64,000 bases of DNA from a virus, in the IMG/VR virus record IMGVR_UViG_3300037070_003613, positions 83,493 to 147,492 of that record; one strand, written 5' to 3'. This document shows, in pieces, positions 7,901 through 15,836 of this stretch. A program made the position numbers and the translations under genes. Numbering within the stretch: the first letter of the stretch is position 1; every line of letters starts with the position of its first letter. The notes under the pieces were generated by a model. It saw only the letters and a program-made list of their open reading frames with translations, ran no database searches and was not told the DNA's origin.

Positions 7901-10822
7901 CTTGAGGGTGCCGGACAAGCGGCCCACTGACGTGGAGATCCCGGTGATCTGTGTCTGGAAGAAACTGACGGCCTTGAACCCGAGGAACACTCCGAGCAGT
8001 GTTTGCAGGACGCCGACCGGGATGTCGCCGATCAACTCGCCGACCACGGTCAGGACCGGGATGAGCACCTCGCCCACGGCCTGAGTGACGTTGAGGAGAG
8101 TCTCGAAGGCGGGCACAAGATCGGTCGCGGCCAACACCAACTGGTTGACGACCGGCGCCGCGGCCTCGGCCACGCCGGTGACAAGCGCGATGCCCTGGGA
8201 TGCGGCACGGAACGCAGTCGGCAACGCGTCTTGGGCGAACGTGACGATGTTGTCGAGGATCGGTGTGATCTTCGGGCCGAGTTCACCGATCGAACCGAAC
8301 GCCTGTGTGAACAGTGTTTGGATCTCGGGGCCGATGTCCTTGAGCACGCCGAGCGCACGCACGACGACAGGGGCGACGCCCTGGATGCCTTCGCCGATGC
8401 CCTCGACCAGGGTGCCGCCGATCTCAAGGCCGACGTCACCCAACTCTCTGAGAGCGGGGATCAGAGCGTCGCGGATCTCGGGGGTGAGCAACGCCGCCGA
8501 CGCGGCGAACACGGTGAGCGCACCGGTCAGAGTCGTGATGCCCGGGATCAGCCTCCCGAACGGGCCGAGCACGGCGCCGAGCGCGCCGAGGCCGAGCGCG
8601 CCGAACGCGATCCCGAGCGGAGCGAGCGCCGGGCCGAGACCTTCGAGGGCGTCGATCGTCGGCTCGATCAGATCCGGGGCGTTCTCGAAGAACTGGTTGA
8701 AGGCGTCGAACACCGGACCCTCAACGAGAGCCGCCATGACCGGCTCGATCCGAGCACCCAACTGGTCGAATACGGCGGTGAACGACTTGAACCCGGCGAT
8801 CAACGTGTCCGAGATCGGCTCGATGATCTTGACGCCGAAGCGGGCGCGGGCGGCACCGAAGTTCTCGATCGACCCCGACAGGGTGTCGCCGAGCTTCTCC
8901 ATCGTGCCCGAGAAGGCGACCGTGGCGCCGTTGATCCCCTCGGTGCCGTGGAGGATGCCTTGTGTGATCGCGTCGAGAGCGAACTCGGAGGTGATCGCCC
9001 CCTCCGAGATCATCTTGCGGATCTCCTCGGTGGTCTTGCCGACTGTGTTGCCGAGGATTCGCAGCACGTCGACGCCGACGTTGCCGAACTGCCAGACGTC
9101 CTCACCATTGATCCGGCCGATCGCCTGGATCTGACCGAAGATCGTGGCGAGCGACTGGGCGAACTGGTTGGCTTGCGAGCCGCGGGTGGCGGCAGCCTCA
9201 CCGATCGCGGTGAGGAACAACGGCACCTTCTCCGCCGCGATGCCGAACGCGATCATGTTCGTCGCGGCACGCGCGAAGTCGTCCAACCGGAACGGCGTCC
9301 CACGCACGACGTTCAACACGTCGCTCAACACCTGCGCTGCTGCCGACGCCGATTGGAGAGCGACCGTCAGCGAAGCGGTCGAGTCCTGGATCGTCGTGAA
9401 CCGTTGGAAGCCTTCCGCCAGACTGGTCGCGAACACCCCGCCGATCGTGAGCGCGGCGGTCGCCAGGACCCGCTGGGTTGTCGTCGCGAACTGTCGACCG
9501 AACGCGCTCCCGGCTCGATCCCCGGCCCGCTCGAAGTCGTGCTCGGCGTCGGTCCCGAACGCCGTGACCTGAGCTTGCGCCGGGGCGAGGTTAGCGTTGA
9601 CCGGAACGACGACCGGCGGAACGTTCGGTGGCGGCGGTGGCGGTGGCGGCGGGCCGAGCACGGTCGGGATGACGACCGGCTGGAAGCTCGCGCCGCCGCT
9701 CGTGATGCGGGCGAGATCGGCGAGCAACTGTTGGGCGTCGACCACGACCGGTAGGCGCACCGGGTCGGCGTCGACAGCGGCGATGTCGGCCTGGGCCTGG
9801 TCGACGTCGGCGACGGCAGGAATGACGACCGGCGGAATGTTGGTGCCGAACGCCGTGAGATCGGCGTGGGCTTGATCATCGTCAAGACCGATCCGGACGA
9901 GGACGCCCTCCGATTGGAGTTGGGCCATCTCCGCCCGGAACCGGGCCAGCCCGGGGCTGGCCTCAATCCCGGGGCCGACCCCGGCTGCCGTGACCGGCAC
10001 TTCGAGCGGCGGAAGATCCACCTTGGCGACGGCGGGCGGCACCTCGGACACGTCGGGCAGGACGCGCAGGATGACTGGCGGAAGGCTGTCGAGGGCGGTG
10101 GTGACCTCGCGCGGCACCTCGCTGACATCAGCTTGGAACTTGACCGTGAACGGCCCCTCGGGCAACTCGCTGATCGGCGCCACGGCCGGGATGACGGGAG
10201 TGGGGGTGGGCGCCACGGCGGTCGTGACGGGCACGACGATGTCGAGCGTGGTGAGCGCGACAAGCTCGCTGATCGCCTGGTCGGTGTTGACGACGACCGG
10301 GACCTCAACGACGACGTCGAGTGTGGAGAGGGCGACGATGTCACTGAGTGCCTGCTCGACGTTGGCGAGGACCGGAAGCTCGATGATGGTTTCGCTGCCT
10401 TCGAGTCCGGCGATCTCACCTTCGGCCGCTTCGATGTTGGCGGTGACCGGGACCTCGACCACGACACCGAGCGTGGTGAGAGCGACGAGGTCGGCCAGCG
10501 CGGCGTCGGTGTCGAGCGTGACCGGCACGACAATGCCAGCGCCGATCGCGTCGAGGTTGACGATCTCTCCGAGCGCCTGCTCGGCGTCGGCGATGATCGG
10601 CACCGTGATCGGCGGGACCGCCTGGTTCAACCGGTCGAGGCCGGTGGCGATGTTCCGCAACGCGTTCTGGTCGACGGTGACAGCGACCTTGATCGCCATG
10701 TCCGCTTCGAGCCGGGTCGCCTTCGCGATCAGTTCACGACGGATCCGTTCCCAGTCGGCGTTGGCTTTGGCGTCGCTCAGTCGGATGTCGGCCGCAGCCT
10801 GAGCAACAGTCCGAATCGCCAC
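4970..10822 (-). CDS. Tail tape measure protein
   Basis: 1950 residues from a GTG start; at about 1.5 angstrom per residue this predicts a tail near 290 nm. Five tandem 25-residue repeats, e.g. VPVTLDTDAALADLVALTTL, occupy residues 74-198 and weaker copies continue to about 430, ending in a run of nine prolines. Residues about 480-690 hold a TMP-type domain (RGTPFRLDDFARAA; NGEDVWQFGNVGVDVLRILG). Hydrophobic segments near 730-780 fit membrane insertion during ejection; long Asp/Lys/Ala-rich coiled-coil helices follow to about 1700. The start lacks a Shine-Dalgarno sequence but sits 7 bases from a TAGTCT -10 element on this strand. Confidence 0.95.
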   Translation of the reverse strand: MAIRTVAQAAADIRLSDAKANADWERIRRELIAKATRLEADMAIKVAVTVDQNALRNIATGLDRLNQAVPPITVPIIADAEQALGEIVNLDAIGAGIVVPVTLDTDAALADLVALTTLGVVVEVPVTANIEAAEGEIAGLEGSETIIELPVLANVEQALSDIVALSTLDVVVEVPVVVNTDQAISELVALTTLDIVVPVTTAVAPTPTPVIPAVAPISELPEGPFTVKFQADVSEVPREVTTALDSLPPVILRVLPDVSEVPPAVAKVDLPPLEVPVTAAGVGPGIEASPGLARFRAEMAQLQSEGVLVRIGLDDDQAHADLTAFGTNIPPVVIPAVADVDQAQADIAAVDADPVRLPVVVDAQQLLADLARITSGGASFQPVVIPTVLGPPPPPPPPPNVPPVVVPVNANLAPAQAQVTAFGTDAEHDFERAGDRAGSAFGRQFATTTQRVLATAALTIGGVFATSLAEGFQRFTTIQDSTASLTVALQSASAAAQVLSDVLNVVRGTPFRLDDFARAATNMIAFGIAAEKVPLFLTAIGEAAATRGSQANQFAQSLATIFGQIQAIGRINGEDVWQFGNVGVDVLRILGNTVGKTTEEIRKMISEGAITSEFALDAITQGILHGTEGINGATVAFSGTMEKLGDTLSGSIENFGAARARFGVKIIEPISDTLIAGFKSFTAVFDQLGARIEPVMAALVEGPVFDAFNQFFENAPDLIEPTIDALEGLGPALAPLGIAFGALGLGALGAVLGPFGRLIPGITTLTGALTVFAASAALLTPEIRDALIPALRELGDVGLEIGGTLVEGIGEGIQGVAPVVVRALGVLKDIGPEIQTLFTQAFGSIGELGPKITPILDNIVTFAQDALPTAFRAASQGIALVTGVAEAAAPVVNQLVLAATDLVPAFETLLNVTQAVGEVLIPVLTVVGELIGDIPVGVLQTLLGVFLGFKAVSFFQTQITGISTSVGRLSGTLKTAVSDFGEFRAAGQSSFQAVRSEVANLTKSGAVAQGFGVAIAGAFSGMALASEDAATRITGAVGAIGSVLTGLATGGVPGGIFATIGVGVGLIAQGFIDGQREAEELERSIESLADKIRSEFSDDLINLKGVINSRVFADLVDEALGPQGFTLLRSLGIDKETIRQEALAGEEQFGKFMNGLIVRLTATKDAVKNLGISDAVLGDLVAIKDEGDLLSALTIQFPTANLQQVNDVINAIGDSRKDLEGLPTLYGDIVAGTDAAADKAFVLGDAMSATGDAAKGLGDDTADAVDTANKALADWKQALLDDGITMEELREQAKLLGEQAESAADKATAAFKRFGDVLDSIGAKLDLTVASQNLDQDFRDITKSLTGIVNEDDLKKAEGLTKNIDESQNRLGDLKEQLARAVRDGQDKLSAFDDDIAQADALGLVNRAAELRARRARVANEVADDQRDIQDRIDDELKKLADVRAEMAELSTVPTTLMQQLTAQAAEANLSFFDFLLAAPTPEAQAFFQDGIVNTVQDALDRAASIGLTDPLAGARAAEAFLAPFRQSLIDGGIDPTTVDQLIAQVWPADRVALGAEQAAQAAVAAFNEDVEAAQQTDPTDVQLDVQIADLEKQREDLKAFATDHPAIEIDVAPLDKAIIDLRAKEVLATINERIAQVEEAKQVERLEGFGGPALVAAQFKTPEELAAEATQAILDQVEEVNASGKNTVELKTEFIDIDKEMTDLRTLLESQDPPIQLPAELNIENVQVAVDDAKRQAIAEQFKDLIPVALGGNLDAPIVTPPSRSRPGRNTPQSVLEDIFGKGGGAFAEGGIHGFGTMDAPHTAQIARGPRIWAEPETGGEAYIPLGMGKRVGALGVFMKVAEILDLDVRPRGMPDVTSETNVFESPPVVLPELDRMFRALAERGHDARGVDGRVVRQAMIEAIQATRTPLTQEEYVDRVMVDKLYLGDGSNNRRKAFEFLDEMRRLLR

Positions 10823-10888
10823 GGAGGACAGACTAATGACAGCGGCGTAACCACATCGGTGTCATCTGCGAGAGTACGGTTGGCCACC
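10823..10888. promoter_or_regulatory. Divergent promoter region between the tail operons
   Basis: Only 66 bases separate the two divergent operons. On the plus strand TACGGT (10875-10880) lies 8 bases before the ATG at 10889. On the minus strand TAGTCT (10835-10830) lies 7 bases before the GTG of the tape measure gene. Neither start has a Shine-Dalgarno sequence, so both mRNAs are predicted to be leaderless. The -35 elements are weak; ACATCGGTGT (10853-10862) recurs upstream of the chaperone gene. Confidence 0.55.
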
Positions 10889-11683
10889 ATGACGTGGCAG
10901 GTGCTCGATTCGGGTGTCGAGCCGATCACCGGGTGCGCCTGGACGATCATCGACCTGTGCGACGCCAACGTCAGCTTCGCCGTGGGGGAAGCCGCCGACA
11001 AGATGGCGATCGGCGTCCTGCACGCCGCCTCGGGCCGACAGTTCGGGCTGTGCGCGCGCACCATCCGGCCGTGCATGGAGGACTGCAACACCGGGCTACA
11101 GACGTTCAACCCGGCGCAACCCCGCTACGTGTACATCGTCGGGGAACCGTTCACGACGTTCCTGCCGTGGGCACGGATCCAGTGCGGTGTCTGCCTGAGC
11201 CGCCGCTGCGCCTGCGCCCACGTCTCCCAGATCGTGCTCCCCAACCATCGCATCCGCCGCGTCCGCGAAGTGAAGATCGACGGCGTCGTGCTCGACCCAT
11301 CCGCCTACCGGCTCGCCGGGCGACGACTGATCCGGATGGACGGCGGCGCCTGGCCGCGCTGCCAAGCCGACGACGCAGCCGACGACGCGCCCGGCTCGTG
11401 GTCCGTCGACTACATCTACGGACGCCCGGTCGATGAGGGCGGTCAGATCGCGACCGGGATCTACGCCTGCGAGATCGCCAAGTCGCTGTCAGGCAACGAA
11501 TGCGAACTCCCCCAACGCGTCCAAACCGTGTCGCGCCAGGGCGTCACCATCGGCTTCGTGGACCCGATGGACTTCCTCTCCCAAGGGTTGACCGGCCTGT
11601 ACGTGGTCGACTCGTGGATCAAACAGGTCAACCCGAGCGGGCTACCCCGCCGAGCCGGAATGCTCAGAGCCGATGACTTCTAG
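10889..11683 (+). CDS. Head-to-tail adaptor / connector protein
   Basis: 264 residues. The conserved core matches actinophage head-to-tail adaptors: CARTIRPC near residue 55, the VREVKIDGVVLDPSAYRL strand-turn-strand, then WSVDYIYGRPV, the Cys-containing ACEIAK helix, RVQTVSRQGVTIGFVDPMDF and a GLYVVDSW tail. It likely forms a ring between portal and tail. Unusually Cys-rich. The frame is open far upstream, but that part is antisense to the tape measure gene; the ATG at 10889 follows the TACGGT promoter element. Confidence 0.8.
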   Translation: MTWQVLDSGVEPITGCAWTIIDLCDANVSFAVGEAADKMAIGVLHAASGRQFGLCARTIRPCMEDCNTGLQTFNPAQPRYVYIVGEPFTTFLPWARIQCGVCLSRRCACAHVSQIVLPNHRIRRVREVKIDGVVLDPSAYRLAGRRLIRMDGGAWPRCQADDAADDAPGSWSVDYIYGRPVDEGGQIATGIYACEIAKSLSGNECELPQRVQTVSRQGVTIGFVDPMDFLSQGLTGLYVVDSWIKQVNPSGLPRRAGMLRADDF

Positions 11684-11770
11684 CGTCGTAGTTACATGGT
11701 CCGCGTTTGGTGATAGCGGACGTGCAAACATGTTCGCCGTGGTACCCGCACGTAGCCGAGGAGTAACGCC
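11684..11770 (+). other. Intergenic leader of the tail protein gene
   Basis: 87 bases without a gene. It contains AGTTACATGG, similar to the element ahead of the large terminase gene, and ends in GAGGAG, a good ribosome site 8 bases before the ATG at 11771. A promoter for the abundant tail protein is plausible here but no clear -35 is visible. Confidence 0.3.
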
Positions 11771-12466
11771 ATGACGTGTTTCGACCGCCAGTACATCCGC
11801 CGTGTCACCGCGATTGCGCTGGACGACTGCGGCCGTATCGCCGCCACCCCGGCAACGGGGACGGTGATCAAGGGACTCGCCGACGCCTTGCAGAGCGTGG
11901 CGTTCACCCGCAACGTGGACGTCCCCCAGCAGACCGTCACGAAGAAGGTGAACGGGGGCACCTGCACGCAGCCGTTCCCGACGCCGACCGACCGAGGCTT
12001 CTCGACGGCGCTCACGTTCTGCGGCATCCACCCGGTGTTCGAGTCGATCACCGGCTACAAGCGGCTCGACATGAACGGCTCCACGATCACCGGGTGGGAG
12101 GACTCCAACATCACCGGCAACCCGAAGGTGGCGTTGGAGATCATCTACGAGTCGTCGGCCGACGCTTGCACCGGTGGATCCGTGCCGTGCTTCGCTCAGT
12201 TGATCCCGGCGATCGTGCAGTGGGTCCGCTCGGGCGACGAGACCTACAACGGCACCGATGTCCCGGCGCTCGTGATGACCGGCCAGGCGTTGCTGAACGG
12301 CAACCTGTTCGACAACTACACGGCCGGAACGTTGCCGCCGTGGTTGGCGCACTGGGCACCGAAGTTCAACGACATCCAGACCGGCCGTGCCTGGTCGACG
12401 TCGGCGGTCATCACCTGCCCGGCAGCGGACACCGCCGACTCCTGTGTCCTGACCACGATCACCTGA
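11771..12466 (+). CDS. Putative major tail protein
   Basis: 231 residues, behind a strong GAGGAG site and its own leader, as expected of an abundant structural protein. It lies between the adaptor and neck genes and upstream of the tail assembly chaperones, the position of tail tube proteins in siphoviruses. The sequence is strand-rich with a VTKKVNGGTCTQPFPTPTDRG loop and several Cys that could form disulfides outside the cell. Assigned by size, position and predicted fold; no signature motif. Confidence 0.6.
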   Translation: MTCFDRQYIRRVTAIALDDCGRIAATPATGTVIKGLADALQSVAFTRNVDVPQQTVTKKVNGGTCTQPFPTPTDRGFSTALTFCGIHPVFESITGYKRLDMNGSTITGWEDSNITGNPKVALEIIYESSADACTGGSVPCFAQLIPAIVQWVRSGDETYNGTDVPALVMTGQALLNGNLFDNYTAGTLPPWLAHWAPKFNDIQTGRAWSTSAVITCPAADTADSCVLTTIT

Positions 12467-12491
12467 CCCGGCCCTCGGGCACACGTAGGGT
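12463..12491 (+). promoter_or_regulatory. Candidate leaderless promoter
   Basis: CTGACC and TAGGGT are separated by 17 bases; the -10 ends 6 bases before the ATG at 12498. The next gene has no Shine-Dalgarno sequence, which fits a leaderless transcript. Overlaps the end of the preceding gene. Confidence 0.4.
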
Positions 12492-12497
12492 TCGGGC

Positions 12498-13064
12498 ATG
12501 GCGACCGTTGGCTATCCCGATCCGATCAGCGCGATCGACGCCGTCGTCGCATGTCTGCGGATCCCCAACTTCGTGGTCCACACCGGCTCGCTCAACTCGG
12601 GACTCACCATCCCGTGTTGCGCGTCCGGCTGTCAAGGCGATTGCCCGCACGGTGTGCTGCGCGTCGAGACCGGTGACACGACACCGAAGGACGGCCTCCC
12701 GGTGGCGATGATCATGAGCGGCAAGTGCGCGGCGCCGCTCGTGCAGGAGATCGTCGTCAACTATCGCGAGTGCTTCCCATCGAACCTCGGCAAGGCGGCG
12801 ACGCCGACCGCGGAACTGACCGCGGCCGGACTGTCGGTCGTGATGTCATGGTGGGCCGCGCTGCAACGGTTGTGGGCGTGCGGCACGCCGACCCAGCAAC
12901 GCCTGCGGTTCGTGCGTCGCTCCGACTCGGAACCCCTCGGCCAATGCGCCGGGTGGACGCTCGTGCTCGAATGCGACCTCGTCAACTGCCTGCCGACACC
13001 GGTCGTCGCCGGTGGCTTGTCGATCACCGTTCCACCGGCTGACCTGGGTGTGGCGCCGGTCTGA
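12498..13064 (+). CDS. Neck / tail-terminator-like protein
   Basis: 188 residues. The gene sits with the connector and tail tube genes and overlaps the next gene by TGATG. Features include IPCCASGCQGDCPHGVLRV near residue 40, a central helix with WWAALQRLW and a closing CAGWTLVLECDLVNC strand pair. These resemble small connector proteins of actinophages that close the head or terminate the tail. Which of these two roles applies is not decidable here. Confidence 0.55.
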   Translation: MATVGYPDPISAIDAVVACLRIPNFVVHTGSLNSGLTIPCCASGCQGDCPHGVLRVETGDTTPKDGLPVAMIMSGKCAAPLVQEIVVNYRECFPSNLGKAATPTAELTAAGLSVVMSWWAALQRLWACGTPTQQRLRFVRRSDSEPLGQCAGWTLVLECDLVNCLPTPVVAGGLSITVPPADLGVAPV

Positions 13065-13237
13065 TGCGGTACGTGCTGATCGTCTCCCCGTTCCTGACCG
13101 CACCGAAGGGCACCATCGTGTCCCAGGATCGGCTCGGCATGACCGACGACAAGCTGGACGAGTTCATCGAGGCGGGGTTCGCCATCGAGTGTGAGATCGA
13201 GGAAGTCGATGGCGACGGTCACGACCAACACGCGTGA
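13064..13237 (+). CDS. Small neck-region protein
   Basis: 57 residues, MRYVLIVSPF... to ...DGDGHDQHA. It starts in a TGATG overlap and its last 29 bases overlap the next gene in another frame. A central MTDDKLDEFIEAGFAIEC segment resembles small phage proteins that carry a Rho-N or head-joining helix. Not in any family I can name. Confidence 0.65.
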   Translation: MRYVLIVSPFLTAPKGTIVSQDRLGMTDDKLDEFIEAGFAIECEIEEVDGDGHDQHA

Positions 13238-13604
13238 ACTCGACGCGTTCTACAACGACGTCGCGATCCAATACTTCGATGAGATCGACCCGATCGTGCA
13301 GGCACGGTTCCGCAGCGAGGTCCCCGTCGACACCGGTCTGTTGCGTTCCCGCCATCGCCGCTTGAAGGTGATCCGCGACCGCGGCCGGTGGGTCGGGCGG
13401 TGGGTGGCGCCGACCGGCTACGACCTGTTCGTCCACGACGGCACCGGCGAACGCGCCAAGGCGTCAGCCGGACCGCAGACCATCAAGCGGTTGAACGCCC
13501 GGGTCGTGATGCGAGTCCACCCCGGCCAGCGCGCCAACCCGTGGCTGTACCGCAGTCTCGTGCGGCTGGGTTTCCCGGGCGCCGTGTGGATCAAGTCCAG
13601 ATGA
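13209..13604 (+). CDS. HK97 gp10-like tail completion protein
   Basis: 131 residues. The start at 13209 has GAGGAAG ahead of it; a longer start at 13191 is less likely. Residues 35-60 show VPVDTGLLRSRHRRLKVIR, the hallmark Val-Asp-Thr-Gly-x-Leu-Arg segment of HK97-gp10/tail completion proteins. A further GTGERAKASAGPQTI loop and a C-terminal helix-strand match the family. It should act at the head-tail junction. Confidence 0.75.
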   Translation: MATVTTNTRELDAFYNDVAIQYFDEIDPIVQARFRSEVPVDTGLLRSRHRRLKVIRDRGRWVGRWVAPTGYDLFVHDGTGERAKASAGPQTIKRLNARVVMRVHPGQRANPWLYRSLVRLGFPGAVWIKSR

Positions 13605-13632
13605 CATCGGTGTAACTCTGGACGTGTAGTGT
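13605..13632 (+). promoter_or_regulatory. Candidate promoter of the chaperone gene
   Basis: CATCGG and TAGTGT are 16 bases apart, with the -10 ending 9 bases before the ATG at 13642. ACATCGGTGT is repeated from the divergent promoter region near 10853. No ribosome site is visible before the ATG. Confidence 0.35.
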
Positions 13633-13641
13633 GTCGGGACT

Positions 13642-14211
13642 ATGGACACCCCGACCAACTCAGTGATGCGCTTCGGCGTCAGAACGCTCGGCAAAGGGAT
13701 CGAATGGGGCTACGTCGACCCCGTCACGAAAGAACTCCGAACGGTCGAGTTCCACCCCAAGGTCGGCGTCACCTTCGAGGAGATCTTGGACTTCCAAGCC
13801 GCCCGCTCCGAGTTGATCCGTGACCTGCGCGCCGAAGCTCGCCGGATGCAAGCGGCCGTCGACGCGCTCGACCCGGAGGACCCGGAGATGGCGATGAAGG
13901 CGGAGGAGATCACACGCGGCGACCCCGACGCCGAACGCGAACGGTTCGAGCGCCAGGTCGACTCGGTGCTGATGCTGATCGTGGACGACGAACGCGCGTT
14001 GATGGGTCCACTCCTGCGCGCCGGACACCCGAACGAGATCCGGGAACTGATCAACCATCTGCAAACGGTCGTGATCACCAAGACCGCGACGCGGGTGGAG
14101 GCGGTAGCGAACGTGGACCCTACGTCGCCGCCTGCGCCTGTCGACTCATCCTCGACCGAGGACTCTGGACCCGTCTCCGAATCAAAGGTGGAACCAATCT
14201 CCGAGACCTGA
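13642..14211 (+). CDS. Tail assembly chaperone (short form)
   Basis: 189 residues. Place (just before small genes preceding the tape measure module), size and a helical, acidic N-terminal domain with VTFEEILDFQAARSELI fit a gpG-type tail assembly chaperone. The last 30 residues are low-complexity Pro/Ser/Glu, typical of the region where the reading frame is switched. A -1 frame stays open through it (see the extended form). Confidence 0.65.
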   Translation: MDTPTNSVMRFGVRTLGKGIEWGYVDPVTKELRTVEFHPKVGVTFEEILDFQAARSELIRDLRAEARRMQAAVDALDPEDPEMAMKAEEITRGDPDAERERFERQVDSVLMLIVDDERALMGPLLRAGHPNEIRELINHLQTVVITKTATRVEAVANVDPTSPPAPVDSSSTEDSGPVSESKVEPISET

Positions 14212-14429
14212 GCTACGCCGACGCGGCGCTCGTCGCGTTGACGTACATGGAGATGGCGTACCCGAACGATCTGGAACGCGCCGGTGAATGGCGCAAGATG
14301 GCGGAGCGGATGCACATCCCGCTCGATGAGGATCCACAGTTGAAGGCCGATCGTCGCAAGCGGGTGCAGGCGGACCTCGAAGCAATGTTCGGTCCAATGG
14401 TGGCCCCGGGTACTACGGTGGAGGAGTAG
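13642..14429 (+). CDS. Tail assembly chaperone, putative -1 frameshift extension
   Basis: The -1 frame is open from before 14043 to the TAG at 14427-14429 and encodes a helical domain (DLSYADAALVALTYMEMAY, then ERAGEWRKMAERMHIP) with no start codon or ribosome site of its own. Two-product chaperones of the gpG/gpGT type are general in siphoviruses. The best slip site I can see is ATCAAAG at 14181-14187, which is not a perfect heptamer. The shift should fall between about 14090 and 14205. Confidence 0.55.
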
Positions 14430-14445
14430 CCCACGAGGAGGAGTC

Positions 14446-14862
14446 ATGGACGAACTGCACGAGCGAGCCAGCGAACTCGACATCAAAGGCCGCAGCAAGA
14501 TGAGCAACGAGGAACTCGAAGCTGCGATCGCTGATCACGACGCCGCTCTCGAACGCGCCGCCGAACTCAACGTCCGAGGACGGACGAAGATGACGGCCGA
14601 GGAACTACAGGACGCGATCGCCGCCGCCGAAGCCAAGCTCGGCGACCAGCCGCAGCCCGAGATCGTGCCCGGCGAGATGTACCCGCACACGCCAGCGATC
14701 CCACCGACCGGCGAAGGCGACATGGGCTACAGCCCGGCGCCCGAGAACCTGCCATCGGTCCCCTCGATCGAACTGCCGTCGAGCGTCCACGACTACTCGG
14801 GCGGCACGCACACCGTCGTGTCCGTCCCGGTCCCGATCCCCGGACCGCCCGGGGCTGGCTGA
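14446..14862 (+). CDS. Protein with two HeH/SAP-like repeats
   Basis: 138 residues with a strong GAGGAGGAG ribosome site. Two 25-residue helix-extension-helix units (ELDIKGRSKMSNEELEAAI and ELNVRGRTKMTAEELQDAI) occupy residues 6-65; such Rho-N/SAP-like units often bind nucleic acid or act as anchors in virion proteins. The C-terminal half is Pro-rich and disordered, ending VPIPGPPGAG. Probably a small virion or scaffold-associated protein; the role is unknown. Confidence 0.7.
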   Translation: MDELHERASELDIKGRSKMSNEELEAAIADHDAALERAAELNVRGRTKMTAEELQDAIAAAEAKLGDQPQPEIVPGEMYPHTPAIPPTGEGDMGYSPAPENLPSVPSIELPSSVHDYSGGTHTVVSVPVPIPGPPGAG

Positions 14863-15080
14863 TGGCTGGGTGCGGTTGCAACGGCAGCAACGTCGACGCC
14901 ATCTTGAACAACGAGCAGGTGCCGCAACCATTGGCCCGGAACTCCTCGATCGAGTACGTCGTCCGCTTCGCTGACGGCTCCTACTCGGAGGAGTTGCCGT
15001 CGATGGAGGAGGCGTTCCAGGTGGCCGCGGCCCTCGGCGGGCAAGCCCGCGCGAGAGCCAAGGTGCCAGCGACCGCCTGA
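14862..15080 (+). CDS. Small virion-region protein
   Basis: 72 residues starting MAGCGCNG, overlapping the previous stop by TGATG. The Cys/Gly N-terminus and the EYVVRFADGSYSEELPSMEE body resemble small head-decoration or connector-region proteins of actinophages. It ends one base before the convergent VWA gene, leaving no room for a terminator. Confidence 0.65.
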   Translation: MAGCGCNGSNVDAILNNEQVPQPLARNSSIEYVVRFADGSYSEELPSMEEAFQVAAALGGQARARAKVPATA

Positions 15081-15081
15081 C

Positions 15082-15774
15082 TCAGGGCAACGTCCGGGTC
15101 TTGACCTTCGGGTCCGGCGTCTCGGTGACGGTGCCGTCGTCGTCAATGTCGACCGGACCGGCGAACGCCGCGGCGACAGCGACGTCCCCGCCGCGGACGG
15201 CGCCGATCGTGTCGGACAGGTGAGCCGTGCTCACCGTCATGCCCTTCGCCGAGCCGCTCGACCGATGCACGTTCTGGCCCATCTGAGTTCCGGCGTACGC
15301 CTGCGACGCACCCCACGCTGCCGGGCCGGACGCCATGAACACGAACGTCCACCCCCACTTGTCGGTCTGCTCGTTGATCATCGCGTTGACCTGCTCTTGC
15401 GTGTACTCGCGGGAGGCGTTCTCGAAGCCGTCCGTCTGGACGACGAAGATCACCTTGCCCGGTCGCTCATCCTCGGAGAGCGCGGCGAGGCGCTCGCCGG
15501 TGACCACGATCCCCTTGCCGACTGCGTCGCGCAGCGGCGTGTTGCCGCGAGGCACGAGCTTGTACTCGACGCTGTCTTGGATCTGGCCGTCGTACACGGT
15601 GCGGAACGGGTCCTGGTCATCGAAGTCCACGAGCAGCAACGAGCACTGGTCGGGCAGCTTGCGCTGGTCATCGAGGAAGGCGTTGATCGCCCCCTCGGCA
15701 TCCGACAGGATGCTCCGCATGGAGCCGGTCCGGTCAGCGATGAGGGTGATGTGGGTAGCGTTGGGATTGGTCAT
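15082..15774 (-). CDS. VWA-domain protein
   Basis: 230 residues; the ATG at 15774 has AGGAGA ahead of it and is preferred to a start 69 bases upstream. The sequence follows the von Willebrand A fold: a first strand THITLIADRTGSM with a MIDAS-like DxTxS, SLLLVDFDDQ, the NTPLRDAVGKGI segment supplying the second MIDAS Thr, and KVIFVVQTDGFENAS with the third Asp. Such proteins bind divalent metal and partner proteins. It is a lone minus-strand gene between two plus-strand modules, head-on with 14862-15080, so it is likely controlled separately. Confidence 0.8.
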   Translation of the reverse strand: MTNPNATHITLIADRTGSMRSILSDAEGAINAFLDDQRKLPDQCSLLLVDFDDQDPFRTVYDGQIQDSVEYKLVPRGNTPLRDAVGKGIVVTGERLAALSEDERPGKVIFVVQTDGFENASREYTQEQVNAMINEQTDKWGWTFVFMASGPAAWGASQAYAGTQMGQNVHRSSGSAKGMTVSTAHLSDTIGAVRGGDVAVAAAFAGPVDIDDDGTVTETPDPKVKTRTLP

Positions 15775-15836
15775 GCGCAGTCTCCTGGTCTGGGGTTCCG
15801 TGAGCGTACACCATCCCGACGACACCTGCAACACAG

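Noticed and set aside
8003-9754. A 583-codon plus-strand frame rich in Arg, Asp and Glu
   Set aside because: Also antisense to the tape measure gene, with no start signal or motif.
9866-10888. An N-terminal extension of the head-tail adaptor
   Set aside because: The extension is antisense to the tape measure gene and ends at a promoter element; the family begins at the ATG at 10889.
11771-12466. Major capsid protein instead of tail protein
   Set aside because: It is shorter than HK97-fold capsid proteins, has no E-loop or scaffold gene nearby and sits between connector and neck genes.
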